From: Haemophilus sp. CCUG 60358
GTDB taxonomy: Bacteria > Pseudomonadota > Gammaproteobacteria > Enterobacterales > Pasteurellaceae
Reading direction: 5' to 3'
DNA length: 64,000 nucleotides
NCBI RefSeq assembly: GCF_001679485.1
Contig: NZ_LZOZ01000014.1
Location: 186,001 to 250,000, forward strand
This document shows, in pieces, positions 47,952 through 55,783 of this stretch. The translations under genes were made by a program, and so were the position numbers. Each line of letters starts with the position of its first letter. Position 1 is the stretch's first letter. The notes under the pieces are model-generated. The model did not search any database, was not told where the DNA came from, and saw only the letters and a program-made list of their open reading frames with translations.

Positions 47952-48812
47952 ATGAACAAATCAAAACTAAAAACTGATTTTATTTGTATCGCCACATCGG
48001 GCTACACCGTGGACGGTCGCCAAATCACCGCCCAAGAGTTGCACGAAATGGCAGAAACCTACGACCCAGAACATTACACTGCGAATCTATGGCCAGAACA
48101 TCGTCGTTGGTTCAATATGGGGCAGGTCATTGAGCTAAAAGCCGAAGAAAACGAAAAAGGCGAAACTCAACTTTTTGCCATCATCGCACCCAATAAAGAA
48201 TTAATCGAATACAACCGTGCAGGACAATACTTATTCACCAGTATTGAAATTACCCCGAATTTCCGCAACAGCGGAAAAGCCTACTTATCAGGTTTAGGTG
48301 TAACAGATTCCCCGGCATCCGTAGGTACCACAGAATTAAAATTTTTCAATGTTGAACAAAAAGGCAGTGTTTGCGGTGAATTTATCAAAGTAGATTTTTC
48401 TGCAAAAGAAGATGTTGAAGAAGAAAAGGCATTACGCACCTTAGCGAATGTTTTTAAAAAGTTATTTTCATCTTCCACCCAAACGGAAGAACAACCAACT
48501 CCCAATAACAACAATAATAAAGAGGACGATGCAATGAACGATAAACAGTTCGAGCAACTAATTGATGCGGTGAATGGTTTAGGCACAAAAATTGACAATC
48601 ATTTTTCAGTCAAACCTGAAACCAAAGAACCGGAAAACAAACCAGAAGAAAAGAAAGATGAACAGCCGCAAAGCGTAACAGCAGAGCAGTTCAATCAACT
48701 TTTAACAACGGTTCAGGCGTTGGATAAAAAATTCAACGAATTAAGCCAAGAACAAACCGAAGTGCCAAATGGCACACCAGTGGAAACTAAAACATTTAAT
48801 GTGGCGGTGTAA
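47952..48812 (+). CDS. Capsid scaffold/protease, P2 gpO type
   Basis: Guides capsid assembly and processes capsid proteins. The 286-residue protein has the GPO protease domain ([74 protein letters not shown]), an Asn/Glu-rich linker (about 175-193) and a C-terminal coiled-coil scaffold part. Start is uncertain: the ATG at 47952 fits the family, but 47907 and 47880 are in frame and none has a good ribosome binding site. An internal start at 48534 could give the scaffold alone. Confidence 0.87.
   Translation: MNKSKLKTDFICIATSGYTVDGRQITAQELHEMAETYDPEHYTANLWPEHRRWFNMGQVIELKAEENEKGETQLFAIIAPNKELIEYNRAGQYLFTSIEITPNFRNSGKAYLSGLGVTDSPASVGTTELKFFNVEQKGSVCGEFIKVDFSAKEDVEEEKALRTLANVFKKLFSSSTQTEEQPTPNNNNNKEDDAMNDKQFEQLIDAVNGLGTKIDNHFSVKPETKEPENKPEEKKDEQPQSVTAEQFNQLLTTVQALDKKFNELSQEQTEVPNGTPVETKTFNVAV
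48521..48812 (+). CDS. Possible internal-start scaffold product
   Basis: Inside the scaffold/protease gene, AGAGGA (48521-48526) lies 7 bases before an in-frame ATG at 48534, a better ribosome binding site than that of the full gene. The 92-residue product [17 protein letters not shown]... begins right after the low-complexity linker and covers only the coiled-coil scaffold part. In lambda, gene C contains the separate in-frame scaffold gene Nu3; this arrangement is similar. Confidence 0.5.
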
Positions 48813-48815
48813 ACA

Positions 48816-49832
48816 ATGAAATTAGAAACAGAAAAAGTATTTAAGCAGTTTTTACAAGATGTTGCTGGTTATTACGGTGCAGACGTAACCCGTTTAGAAA
48901 ATGGTCAGTCTTTTGCGATTGAAACGCCAAAAGAAACCCACTTACTAGGCAACATCCAAAAACAAGCGGACTTCTTGAAAAAAATTAACTACGTGCAAGT
49001 AGATGATGCAAAAGGCCAATTAATCTTTGGTGCAACAGAGGGCATTATTACTGGTCGCAAAGAAAACGCACGTCATTATGGTAGTGTTGATCCATCAGGC
49101 TATGGCTATGAATGCGTTGAAACAGATTCTGGCGTATTGATCCCTTGGGCTCGCGTAGATCAATGGGGGCATCTTGCGCCACAATTCGCGCAAATGTGGG
49201 CGGATTATGTGCAACGCCAAATCGCGCTTGATGAAATCATGATTGGTTTTTATGGCGAAAGCGTGGGTAAAACGACAAAAGACCCACAAGGCAAAGATGT
49301 AAACAAAGGTTGGATGCAGTTTGCCCGCGAAAACAAACCTACCCAAGTTTTAACTAAGGGTAAAGTTGATGGTGTAATCCGCATTTTTGGTGAAAATGCA
49401 GATTATAAAAATTTAGATGAATTAGCCTACGATTTAAAACAAGGGTTGCACGAACGTCATCGTGATGCGGGGGATCTAGTATTCTTGGTTGGTGCAGATT
49501 TAGTGGCTAAAGAGGCTAGCGTAGTCTATCGCGGTAACAGCTTGATCGCGACAGAAAAAGCTGCACTCACCACCCACGATCTGATGAAAACCTTCGGCGG
49601 TATGCCAGCAATGATTGTACCTAATATGCCAGGTCGCGCAGCGATTGTGACAAGTTTAGATAACTTATCCATTTACACGCAAAAAGGTTCAATTCGTCGT
49701 AGTTTCCGTGATGATCAAGATTCAAAAGCGATTAAAGATAGCTATTACCGCAATCAGGCTTACGCCGTGGAAGACTTAGGCAAATTCGCCGCAATCGAAT
49801 TTAAAAACGTGAAATTAGATACCGAAGAATAG
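48816..49832 (+). CDS. Major capsid protein, P2 gpN type
   Basis: Main shell subunit. The 338-residue protein has the P2 capsid family pattern (ETEKVFKQFLQDVAGYYG; AVRKENARHYGSVDPSGYGYECVETDSGVLIPWARVDQW in part; GRAAIVTSLDNLSIYTQKGSIRRSF). Follows the scaffold gene after 3 bp. N-terminal trimming by the protease is expected from the family. Confidence 0.94.
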   Translation: MKLETEKVFKQFLQDVAGYYGADVTRLENGQSFAIETPKETHLLGNIQKQADFLKKINYVQVDDAKGQLIFGATEGIITGRKENARHYGSVDPSGYGYECVETDSGVLIPWARVDQWGHLAPQFAQMWADYVQRQIALDEIMIGFYGESVGKTTKDPQGKDVNKGWMQFARENKPTQVLTKGKVDGVIRIFGENADYKNLDELAYDLKQGLHERHRDAGDLVFLVGADLVAKEASVVYRGNSLIATEKAALTTHDLMKTFGGMPAMIVPNMPGRAAIVTSLDNLSIYTQKGSIRRSFRDDQDSKAIKDSYYRNQAYAVEDLGKFAAIEFKNVKLDTEE

Positions 49833-49844
49833 GAACTAATCCAA

Positions 49845-50690
49845 ATGGGAATGCGAGATTTTCAACGCCAAATGCAGGCATTAGCAGACATTAATCAAGT
49901 ATCAGGGAGCAATACACAACAAAGTGCGGTTACGACTCACGGTAATGATTATGCCGTGCTTGAAATCGCCTTACAAAATGATGTGAACGCAGTACGCGCA
50001 TTCCCGACACGTGCCGAAAAATTAGACTATAAACGCAACCGATTTTTGCCAAAGTGGTTGCCGTTTGTGAATGAATATTTAGATAAAGGGGCAATTTATC
50101 AGAATGATTACTTGGTTTATTGCATTGTGTATTTGTTTGACATTGCTGATTTTGACCGAGCCTTGTCACTGGCTGAAAAAGCAATTCAGCAAAATCAATC
50201 TATGCCACAAGGGTGGCAAACCACATTGCCAAACTTTGTCGCAGACCAAATTTACAACTGGACAGATAAAACCGCCGCAGCGGGTCAATCCGTGGAGCCA
50301 TATTTTACACAAACTTTTAAAAACGTGGCGACTCTGTGGAAGTTGCACGAAATTGTCACGGCGAAGTGGCTCAAATTAGCGGCGGCACTGCTTTTACGCA
50401 GTTCACAAGGCAAAGTACAAGCCAGTGGCATTGATGATGCCGAAACACTTGTGCTGGCTATTCAATTATGTAACCGCGCTTTCCAACTCAATCAGAAAGC
50501 TGGTGTAAAAAATATGATTGAGCGTTGTGTCATGCGTTTAAACGCATTGGCAAAATCGGGCGATTACGACCCGAACAGTCTTCCCCAAGTGGCGGGCTTG
50601 AGTTTGGAAAAACAGCAAATTGATTTTGATCTTGTTATTGAAAAACTTACCGCCCGCCCACTCCAAAATAACGAGGAAGGCAATGTTTAA
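49845..50690 (+). CDS. Terminase endonuclease (small) subunit, P2 gpM type
   Basis: Cuts the cos site and forms the terminase with the ATPase. The 281-residue protein has an N-terminal region with RAFPTRAEKLDYKRNRFLPKWLPFVNEYLDKGAIYQND typical of gpM. Overlaps the next gene by 8 bp. Confidence 0.9.
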   Translation: MGMRDFQRQMQALADINQVSGSNTQQSAVTTHGNDYAVLEIALQNDVNAVRAFPTRAEKLDYKRNRFLPKWLPFVNEYLDKGAIYQNDYLVYCIVYLFDIADFDRALSLAEKAIQQNQSMPQGWQTTLPNFVADQIYNWTDKTAAAGQSVEPYFTQTFKNVATLWKLHEIVTAKWLKLAAALLLRSSQGKVQASGIDDAETLVLAIQLCNRAFQLNQKAGVKNMIERCVMRLNALAKSGDYDPNSLPQVAGLSLEKQQIDFDLVIEKLTARPLQNNEEGNV

Positions 50691-51135
50691 CGGCAGAACA
50701 CAAGATTACGATGATACAGTCATCACCAATAACGGCTTTTGGTCGGATATTTATGTTGAAGAGTTTCAAAAGCAACGCGCCATTCCATTACAAATTCCTG
50801 TGGAAATGGTGAAAACGGCACTCATTGCCGCCATGCAAGGCGTTAATTTAGATCTTGCCGAGGTTGAAGAAAATCACCGTAAAAGTGCGGTCAATTCTGT
50901 GCAAGAAATTTCAACACAGTGGATTAATGGCGAAAATTATGCCGAAACCTTGTACAAAAAAGCGGTATTTGCCCGCGCCAAAGCGGAGTTACTCCCAGAA
51001 TTTAACACCCTTTCAGGACGTGAAATTCACCAAAACCGCGAATACGTGGCCGAGCAAAAAAGCCTATTGGCAGAAGCAACCCACGCTATCCGCACATTGA
51101 AAGGTAAAAAGCGGGGATCGGTATGGCTGCTGTAA
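50683..51135 (+). CDS. Head completion protein, P2 gpL type
   Basis: Closes the filled head for tail joining. 150 residues; IPLQIPVEMVKTALIAAMQGVNLDLAEVEE matches the gpL layout. GAGGAAGG lies upstream of the ATG at 50683; the longer frame inside the terminase gene is rejected. Overlaps the next gene by 13 bp. Confidence 0.88.
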   Translation: MFNGRTQDYDDTVITNNGFWSDIYVEEFQKQRAIPLQIPVEMVKTALIAAMQGVNLDLAEVEENHRKSAVNSVQEISTQWINGENYAETLYKKAVFARAKAELLPEFNTLSGREIHQNREYVAEQKSLLAEATHAIRTLKGKKRGSVWLL

Positions 51136-51623
51136 AGAAAATGCTGTATCAGCAACTGACGGAGTTTTTACTCACAAAATTGCCGAAACGTTATCACGGG
51201 AATTTTTACAGCTGGATTGAAGACGGCAAATTATTGAATGAAGGGCGACAAGTGACCGAAAACGGCATTGAAGTCTGTCATCTTTCTTATAACGGTATCT
51301 TTCACTTTGAAGCCTTACCATTTAATGAAATTTCTCCCGCTTATTTAATGGCGCATATTCAAGTGTGGGTAAACGAAAACGATCCAATGCGTGATGTATT
51401 GGATGAAAGTGAAATCCCATTTGATTTAGACATTATCGACGATAACACGGCAGATTTAATCTTTACTATCGCTTTCCGTGAGCCACTGACAGCAATGGAA
51501 GATAGCGAGGGCGAATTAAAAATTGATGGTGTGAATTATCGTTTAGATGAAATTGAAGTTTTCACGGCCGAAGAAATTGACGTTGTCGTAAGGGTTGAAC
51601 ATGAATATCCGAATGGGGATTGA
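51123..51623 (+). CDS. Tail completion protein, P2 gpR type
   Basis: Acts at the head-tail joint. 166 residues, beginning with a helical segment (LYQQLTEFLLTKLPKRYHGNFYSWIEDGKL) and continuing as an acidic alpha/beta domain with IQVWVNEND, as in the P2 tail completion family. Overlaps both neighbours. Confidence 0.85.
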   Translation: MAAVKKMLYQQLTEFLLTKLPKRYHGNFYSWIEDGKLLNEGRQVTENGIEVCHLSYNGIFHFEALPFNEISPAYLMAHIQVWVNENDPMRDVLDESEIPFDLDIIDDNTADLIFTIAFREPLTAMEDSEGELKIDGVNYRLDEIEVFTAEEIDVVVRVEHEYPNGD

Positions 51624-52284
51624 TAAAGAAGACTTAAAGAAGTTCTTGAAAGATCTTGAAATCATCAGTTTGCCCGATAAGAAAAAACGTGAAATTTTAA
51701 TCCGCTCTTTGCAAATGATTAAACGCCAAGCAGTGAAAAGTGCGGCAAACCAACGTAACCCAATGGGCGGAAGTTGGAAGAAACGAAAAAACGGCACAGC
51801 AAAAATGCTACGCCGAATTGCAAAGTTAGCCAATAGTAAAGCAGAAAAAGCACAAGGCGCATTGTTTTATAAACAAAAACGAACAGGCGAAATTGCGCAA
51901 GAACACCAAGAAGGAATTCCGCACTTATTTAAAAAAACGGAATTTACTGGCAAAAATAAAGGTGGCATAGGGGCAGACCCTTGCACCCTTCGCCAAGCAA
52001 AGAAATTAAAAGATTTAGGTTATACCGTGGCAAACGGTAAAACAAAAAACGGCAAGGCCAAACGCCGCAAGCCGACATTAAGCGAAATCCGCAGCACCTT
52101 ATCACGTGCGAAAGCCAGTTTGATTATTCGTAAACTGGAAGAAAAGAACGGTATGAATCCAAGTAGACATTTAACGCAATGGATAATTCCAACGGAAAAA
52201 CGCTCATTCTTAGATACACGTGAAGAAGAAAACGCCAAGATTATCCTGGCGGAAATTCAAAAATATACTCAAAAACAACAATAA
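51601..52284 (+). CDS. Virion morphogenesis protein, P2 gpS type
   Basis: Tail completion or capping protein of 227 residues, very basic (KRQAVKSAANQRNPMGGSWKKRKNG). The motif I-x-NPMGGSW-x-KR is typical of the phage virion morphogenesis family. ATG at 51601 follows AAGGG; overlaps gpR. Confidence 0.88.
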   Translation: MNIRMGIDKEDLKKFLKDLEIISLPDKKKREILIRSLQMIKRQAVKSAANQRNPMGGSWKKRKNGTAKMLRRIAKLANSKAEKAQGALFYKQKRTGEIAQEHQEGIPHLFKKTEFTGKNKGGIGADPCTLRQAKKLKDLGYTVANGKTKNGKAKRRKPTLSEIRSTLSRAKASLIIRKLEEKNGMNPSRHLTQWIIPTEKRSFLDTREEENAKIILAEIQKYTQKQQ

Positions 52285-52298
52285 GAGGACAGTAAAGA

Positions 52299-53429
52299 AT
52301 GTTCCCATCTGTACAAATTAACGCCCTTAATCAGTTAAGTGGCGAAACCAAGGAAATTGAACGTCACGCATTATTTGTTGGCGTAGGCACCGTTAATCCA
52401 GGAAAGTTATTGGCATTAACGCCCGATTCTGATTTTGACAAAGTATTTGGCGAAACCGATACCGACTTAAAAAAACAAGTGCGTGCGGCCATGCTTAATG
52501 CTGGGCAAAACTGGTTCGCACACGTGTATATCGCACAAGAAGACGGCTATGACTTTGTCGAATGTGTGAAAAAAGCCAATCAAACCGCCTCTTTTGAATA
52601 TTGTGTCAATACCAGATATTTAGGCGTAGATAAAGCAAGTATTGGGAAATTGCAAGAATGCTACGTAGAACTACTTGCTAAATTCGGTCGTCGTACTTTC
52701 TTTATCCAGGCTGTACAAGGTATTAATCATGATCAATCTGATGGCGAAACATGGGATCAATATGTGCAGAAACTTACCACTTTGCAACAAACCATTGTCG
52801 CCGATCACGTTTGCCTTGTGCCTTTACTATTCGGCAATGAGGCGGGCGTATTGGCAGGGCGATTGGCAAATCGTGCCGTGACGGTGGCAGATAGCCCTGC
52901 ACGGGTACAAACAGGCGCGTTAGTGAGCCTAGGCAGTGCCGAAAAACCGTTAGACAAAGATGGCAATGAGCTTACCCTTGCGCATTTAAAATCACTTGAA
53001 ACTGCACGTTATTCTGTGCCGATGTGGTATCCAGACTATGACGGTTACTACTGGGCGGACGGTCGCACATTAGACGTGGAAGGCGGCGATTATCAAGTGA
53101 TCGAAAACGTCCGAGTAGTGGATAAAGTCGCGCGTAAAGTACGTTTATTGGCTATCACAAAAATTGCTGACCGCTCTTTTAACTCCACAACATCAAGTAC
53201 CGCATATCACCAAGGATATTTTGCCAAACCGATGCGCGATATGAGCAAATCTGCGACCATCAACGGCAAGGATTTTCCTGGCGAATGTATGCCACCAAAA
53301 GATGATGCCATCACGATTGTGTGGCAAAGCAAAACCAAGGTGACGATTTACATCAAAGTGCGCCCTTACGATTGCCCGAAAGATATTACGGCAAACATTT
53401 TCTTAGATTTAGAAACCTTAGGAGATTAA
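52299..53429 (+). CDS. Tail sheath protein (contractile tail), P2 FI-like
   Basis: Forms the contractile sheath. The 376-residue protein contains ARYSVPMWYPDYDGYYWADGRTLDVEGGDYQVIENVRVVDKVARKVRLLAI in part, a conserved stretch of this group of sheath proteins (DUF2586-type), and a C-terminal domain ending PYDCPKDITANIFLDL. Followed by the tube gene, as in other contractile phages. Confidence 0.87.
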   Translation: MFPSVQINALNQLSGETKEIERHALFVGVGTVNPGKLLALTPDSDFDKVFGETDTDLKKQVRAAMLNAGQNWFAHVYIAQEDGYDFVECVKKANQTASFEYCVNTRYLGVDKASIGKLQECYVELLAKFGRRTFFIQAVQGINHDQSDGETWDQYVQKLTTLQQTIVADHVCLVPLLFGNEAGVLAGRLANRAVTVADSPARVQTGALVSLGSAEKPLDKDGNELTLAHLKSLETARYSVPMWYPDYDGYYWADGRTLDVEGGDYQVIENVRVVDKVARKVRLLAITKIADRSFNSTTSSTAYHQGYFAKPMRDMSKSATINGKDFPGECMPPKDDAITIVWQSKTKVTIYIKVRPYDCPKDITANIFLDLETLGD

Positions 53430-53432
53430 TAA

Positions 53433-53885
53433 ATGGAACGAATCAGCGGAATGAGTTTTGATTTCTACATGATGGGCTTTCCGATCCACGTGGAATCAGT
53501 GAATCTATCCATTAGTGATAATAGTGCTGTGGCTTTAACCCGTGGTATTCCTGATGGTTGGGTAAGCGGTGATGTAGCTGCAGAAGGTGAAATTGAGCTC
53601 GATTCAAAAAACTTTCAAAAATTATCACAGGCTGCAGCAAGTGCAGGCAGTTATCGTAGCTTGCCGGAAGTAGATTTTACCTTCTTCGCGATGCGAGGCG
53701 GTGTGCGCGACAAAGTGGAAACCTACGGTAACAAAATTATTTTAACTGACGTGCTAAACATCGACCCCAAAGGCGGTGCGAAAAGCACAAAAAAATTGAA
53801 ATATTTTGTCACAAGCCCGGATTTCGTGCGCATTAATGGTGTGCCTTATTTATCCGACGAAGATACACGTGATCTTATCGGTTAA
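53433..53885 (+). CDS. Tail tube protein
   Basis: Forms the inner tube inside the sheath. 150 residues, beta-rich, MERISGMSFDFYMMGFPIHVESVNLSISDNSAVALTRGIPDGWVSGDV in part, as in phage protein families of the DUF2597 type that follow the sheath gene. Starts 3 bp after the sheath gene. Confidence 0.84.
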   Translation: MERISGMSFDFYMMGFPIHVESVNLSISDNSAVALTRGIPDGWVSGDVAAEGEIELDSKNFQKLSQAAASAGSYRSLPEVDFTFFAMRGGVRDKVETYGNKIILTDVLNIDPKGGAKSTKKLKYFVTSPDFVRINGVPYLSDEDTRDLIG

Positions 53886-53975
53886 CCGAATTTAGGTGCT
53901 GGCCGTTCTGACGTACAACAATTATAAAAAAGCAAGTGCGGTCAGTTTCCTAAATGCTTTAAGGTGATTTTTATT

Positions 53976-54209
53976 ATGAATAACAGAATGGATAGTACTC
54001 AGCCTTTTGTTGCATCTATCGTTGCTTTTGTATCAGGACTTACATTGAATGAGTGGGCAGCAATATTCGGTATTTTATTTGGTGCGGCTTCGGTTTGGAT
54101 TGCTTACCGAAAATACAAAGAAGACGTGCAAGCACGTAAAGATGAATTAGCCTACAAAATGTTGGCGGCGAAAATTGAGGCGAAAAAATTAGGAATTAGT
54201 GATGAGTAA
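53976..54209 (+). CDS. hol: Holin
   Basis: Small membrane protein that times lysis. 77 residues with two hydrophobic segments (PFVASIVAFVSGLTLNEWAAIFGILFGAASVWIAY split by the short polar turn) and a charged C terminus (RKYKEDVQARKDELAYKMLAAKIEAKK), the class II layout. ATG at 53976 follows AAGGTG. Overlaps the endolysin start. Confidence 0.9.
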   Translation: MNNRMDSTQPFVASIVAFVSGLTLNEWAAIFGILFGAASVWIAYRKYKEDVQARKDELAYKMLAAKIEAKKLGISDE

Positions 54210-54762
54210 AAAATTTGGTGCAATGATTTTATGTTCTGCGGCGGCTGTTGCTACTGCTTTTTTTGCTCAACAAAAAGATTTATCGGAAGAATTACAAAAC
54301 AAAGTCAGCCCACAAGCCGTTTACATGATTGTTAATTTGGAAGGCTGTGTGCGCAATCCATATAAATGCCCTGCCGATGTATGGACTAATGGTGTTGGAA
54401 ATACACATAACGTGGATAAAACCAAGATTTTAACTATTGATGAAGTGGCAGCTGATTTACGCCAAAACATTAAAGAGGCAGAAAACTGCATTAATGCTGA
54501 TTTTAATGGGCGCAAGATGAATCAAGGGCAATATGATGCCATGGTGTCTTTAGCCTTTAATTTAGGCTGTAGCAATATCAAGCGGTATTACAGTAAAAAA
54601 CATGGTATGACATTACCTACAACGATTTATCGTGCGGCAAAAGCGCAAGACTGGTCATTAATGTGTAATCACATTTCTGATTTCAACAAATCGGGCGGTC
54701 GAGTATTAAAAGGCTTACAAATGCGCCGCACAAAAGAAAAGGCAATTTGTCTGGGGGAATAA
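54202..54762 (+). CDS. lys: SAR endolysin (lysozyme family 24)
   Basis: Cleaves peptidoglycan. The 186-residue protein has an N-terminal weakly hydrophobic signal-arrest-release segment (AMILCSAAAVATAFFAQQ) and the lysozyme triad Glu47-x8-Cys56-x5-Thr62, where Cys replaces the usual Asp. HP1 lysozyme has the same length. Released from the membrane when the holin or membrane depolarisation acts. Stop overlaps the Rz start. Confidence 0.93.
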   Translation: MSKKFGAMILCSAAAVATAFFAQQKDLSEELQNKVSPQAVYMIVNLEGCVRNPYKCPADVWTNGVGNTHNVDKTKILTIDEVAADLRQNIKEAENCINADFNGRKMNQGQYDAMVSLAFNLGCSNIKRYYSKKHGMTLPTTIYRAAKAQDWSLMCNHISDFNKSGGRVLKGLQMRRTKEKAICLGE

Positions 54763-55094
54763 TGCATTTTAAATTATTGTTTATTGGTGCATTTTTTATT
54801 GTGTTTGTTGGTTGTATTGGATCGACACTGCACTATAAAAAACAGGCAGAAACCACCGCACTTTTATTAAAACAAAGTGAACAAACTATCGAACAAAATA
54901 AAGTGATGTTGCAACGTTACGAAATGCAAAATGCAGAATTAACAGCGCAACTCAATCAAGCTAACAAAAAAGCCGAACAACGCCGGCAACAACTAAAGGA
55001 CGTGCTAAACAATGCAGAAAATAAAATTTGGACTTATGGCCGCGTGCCTGATGATGTTGCTGGCGTGCTCAACCACAGAGCCACAAGTAAATAA
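54762..55094 (+). CDS. Rz-like inner-membrane spanin
   Basis: 110 residues, one N-terminal membrane segment (LLFIGAFFIVFVGCIGSTL) and a long coiled-coil periplasmic part rich in Gln and Lys. Joins inner and outer membrane with the lipoprotein encoded in the overlapping frame. Start shares bases with the endolysin stop. Confidence 0.87.
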   Translation: MHFKLLFIGAFFIVFVGCIGSTLHYKKQAETTALLLKQSEQTIEQNKVMLQRYEMQNAELTAQLNQANKKAEQRRQQLKDVLNNAENKIWTYGRVPDDVAGVLNHRATSK

Positions 55095-55284
55095 TTTACA
55101 GCTAATTTGCCCACAAACAACCGAATGTAGACCGTTAAACGTAAACATTCGCACCAATGGAGATTTGGCAGATAGTTTAAATCAGGCGTTAGACCGCCTT
55201 GAAATATGCACCACGGCTTACACAGCGATGAACAAGTGCATCACAGATTTCAACAACCAAAACAGAAACCAAAAGGGAAACTAA
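55012..55284 (+). CDS. Rz1-like outer-membrane spanin lipoprotein
   Basis: 90 residues with a lipoprotein signal (MQKIKFGLMAACLMMLLAC, lipobox LLAC). The first 83 bp overlap the end of the Rz gene in the +1 frame, an overlapping-spanin architecture. Four further cysteines in the mature part (LICPQTTECR, EICTTAY, NKCITDF) are unusual and may form disulfides. Confidence 0.87.
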   Translation: MQKIKFGLMAACLMMLLACSTTEPQVNNLQLICPQTTECRPLNVNIRTNGDLADSLNQALDRLEICTTAYTAMNKCITDFNNQNRNQKGN

Positions 55285-55286
55285 AA

Positions 55287-55774
55287 ATGGAAAAAAACAA
55301 CGCCCAAACTTTGTTAAATAAACTTACTGGCAATCTTAAAGACTCAGTCAAAGTCAATGTCGAAGGGTTTGAATTTACGTTTGTCCGCGACAATAGCGCA
55401 TATGATCAAATGATGAATGACATTACGACTGACAATAAAGTGACCCCAATCAAAGATTATCTACTTACAATTGTGGCTCGTGAGCAAAAAGAAGATTTAT
55501 TAGCAATTATTAATGTTCCGGGTCTTGCGGGGTTACTTGCAGGAAAAGTGAATGAGGTATTAGTACCGAAAATTAATATTACGGTAAAAAACTAGCCTCG
55601 CGTGTGGATAGCATAGAGCGCAATGGCTTATCGCAAGCTATTGCGCTACGAATGCACTATTTACCACACGCAGATAACAGCGACTACAATCTAGCGCGCG
55701 CAATGTGGTTACATAAACAGTATTTCGAACAACAGGCAAATGCCGTGGCAAGCGGTATAGCCAAGGTATTTTAG
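55287..55774 (+). CDS. Tail assembly chaperone, with -1 frameshift product (P2 gpE/E' type)
   Basis: The zero-frame protein is 102 residues (55287-55595), beginning MEKNNAQTLLNKLTGN. Its last codons read GTA AAA AAC TAG, so the heptamer A-AAA-AAC (55586-55592) allows a -1 shift just before the stop. The -1 frame then stays open for 60 further residues (LASRVDSIERNGLSQAIALRMHYLPHADNSDYNLARAMWLHK... in two parts) to a stop at 55772-55774. Tail chaperones of nearly all long-tailed phages are made as such a pair, before the tape measure gene, as here. Confidence 0.85.
55586..55646 (+). promoter_or_regulatory. Programmed -1 frameshift signal
   Basis: Slippery A-AAA-AAC at 55586-55592, aligned with the zero frame, followed after 25 nt by a stem of GCGCAATGGCTT (55618-55629) and AAGCTATTGCGC (55635-55646), 12 pairs with one G-U, loop ATCGC. 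The distance to the stem is longer than the usual 5-9 nt, so a different structure or weak stimulation is possible. Confidence 0.7.
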
Positions 55775-55783
55775 GATTAAATA

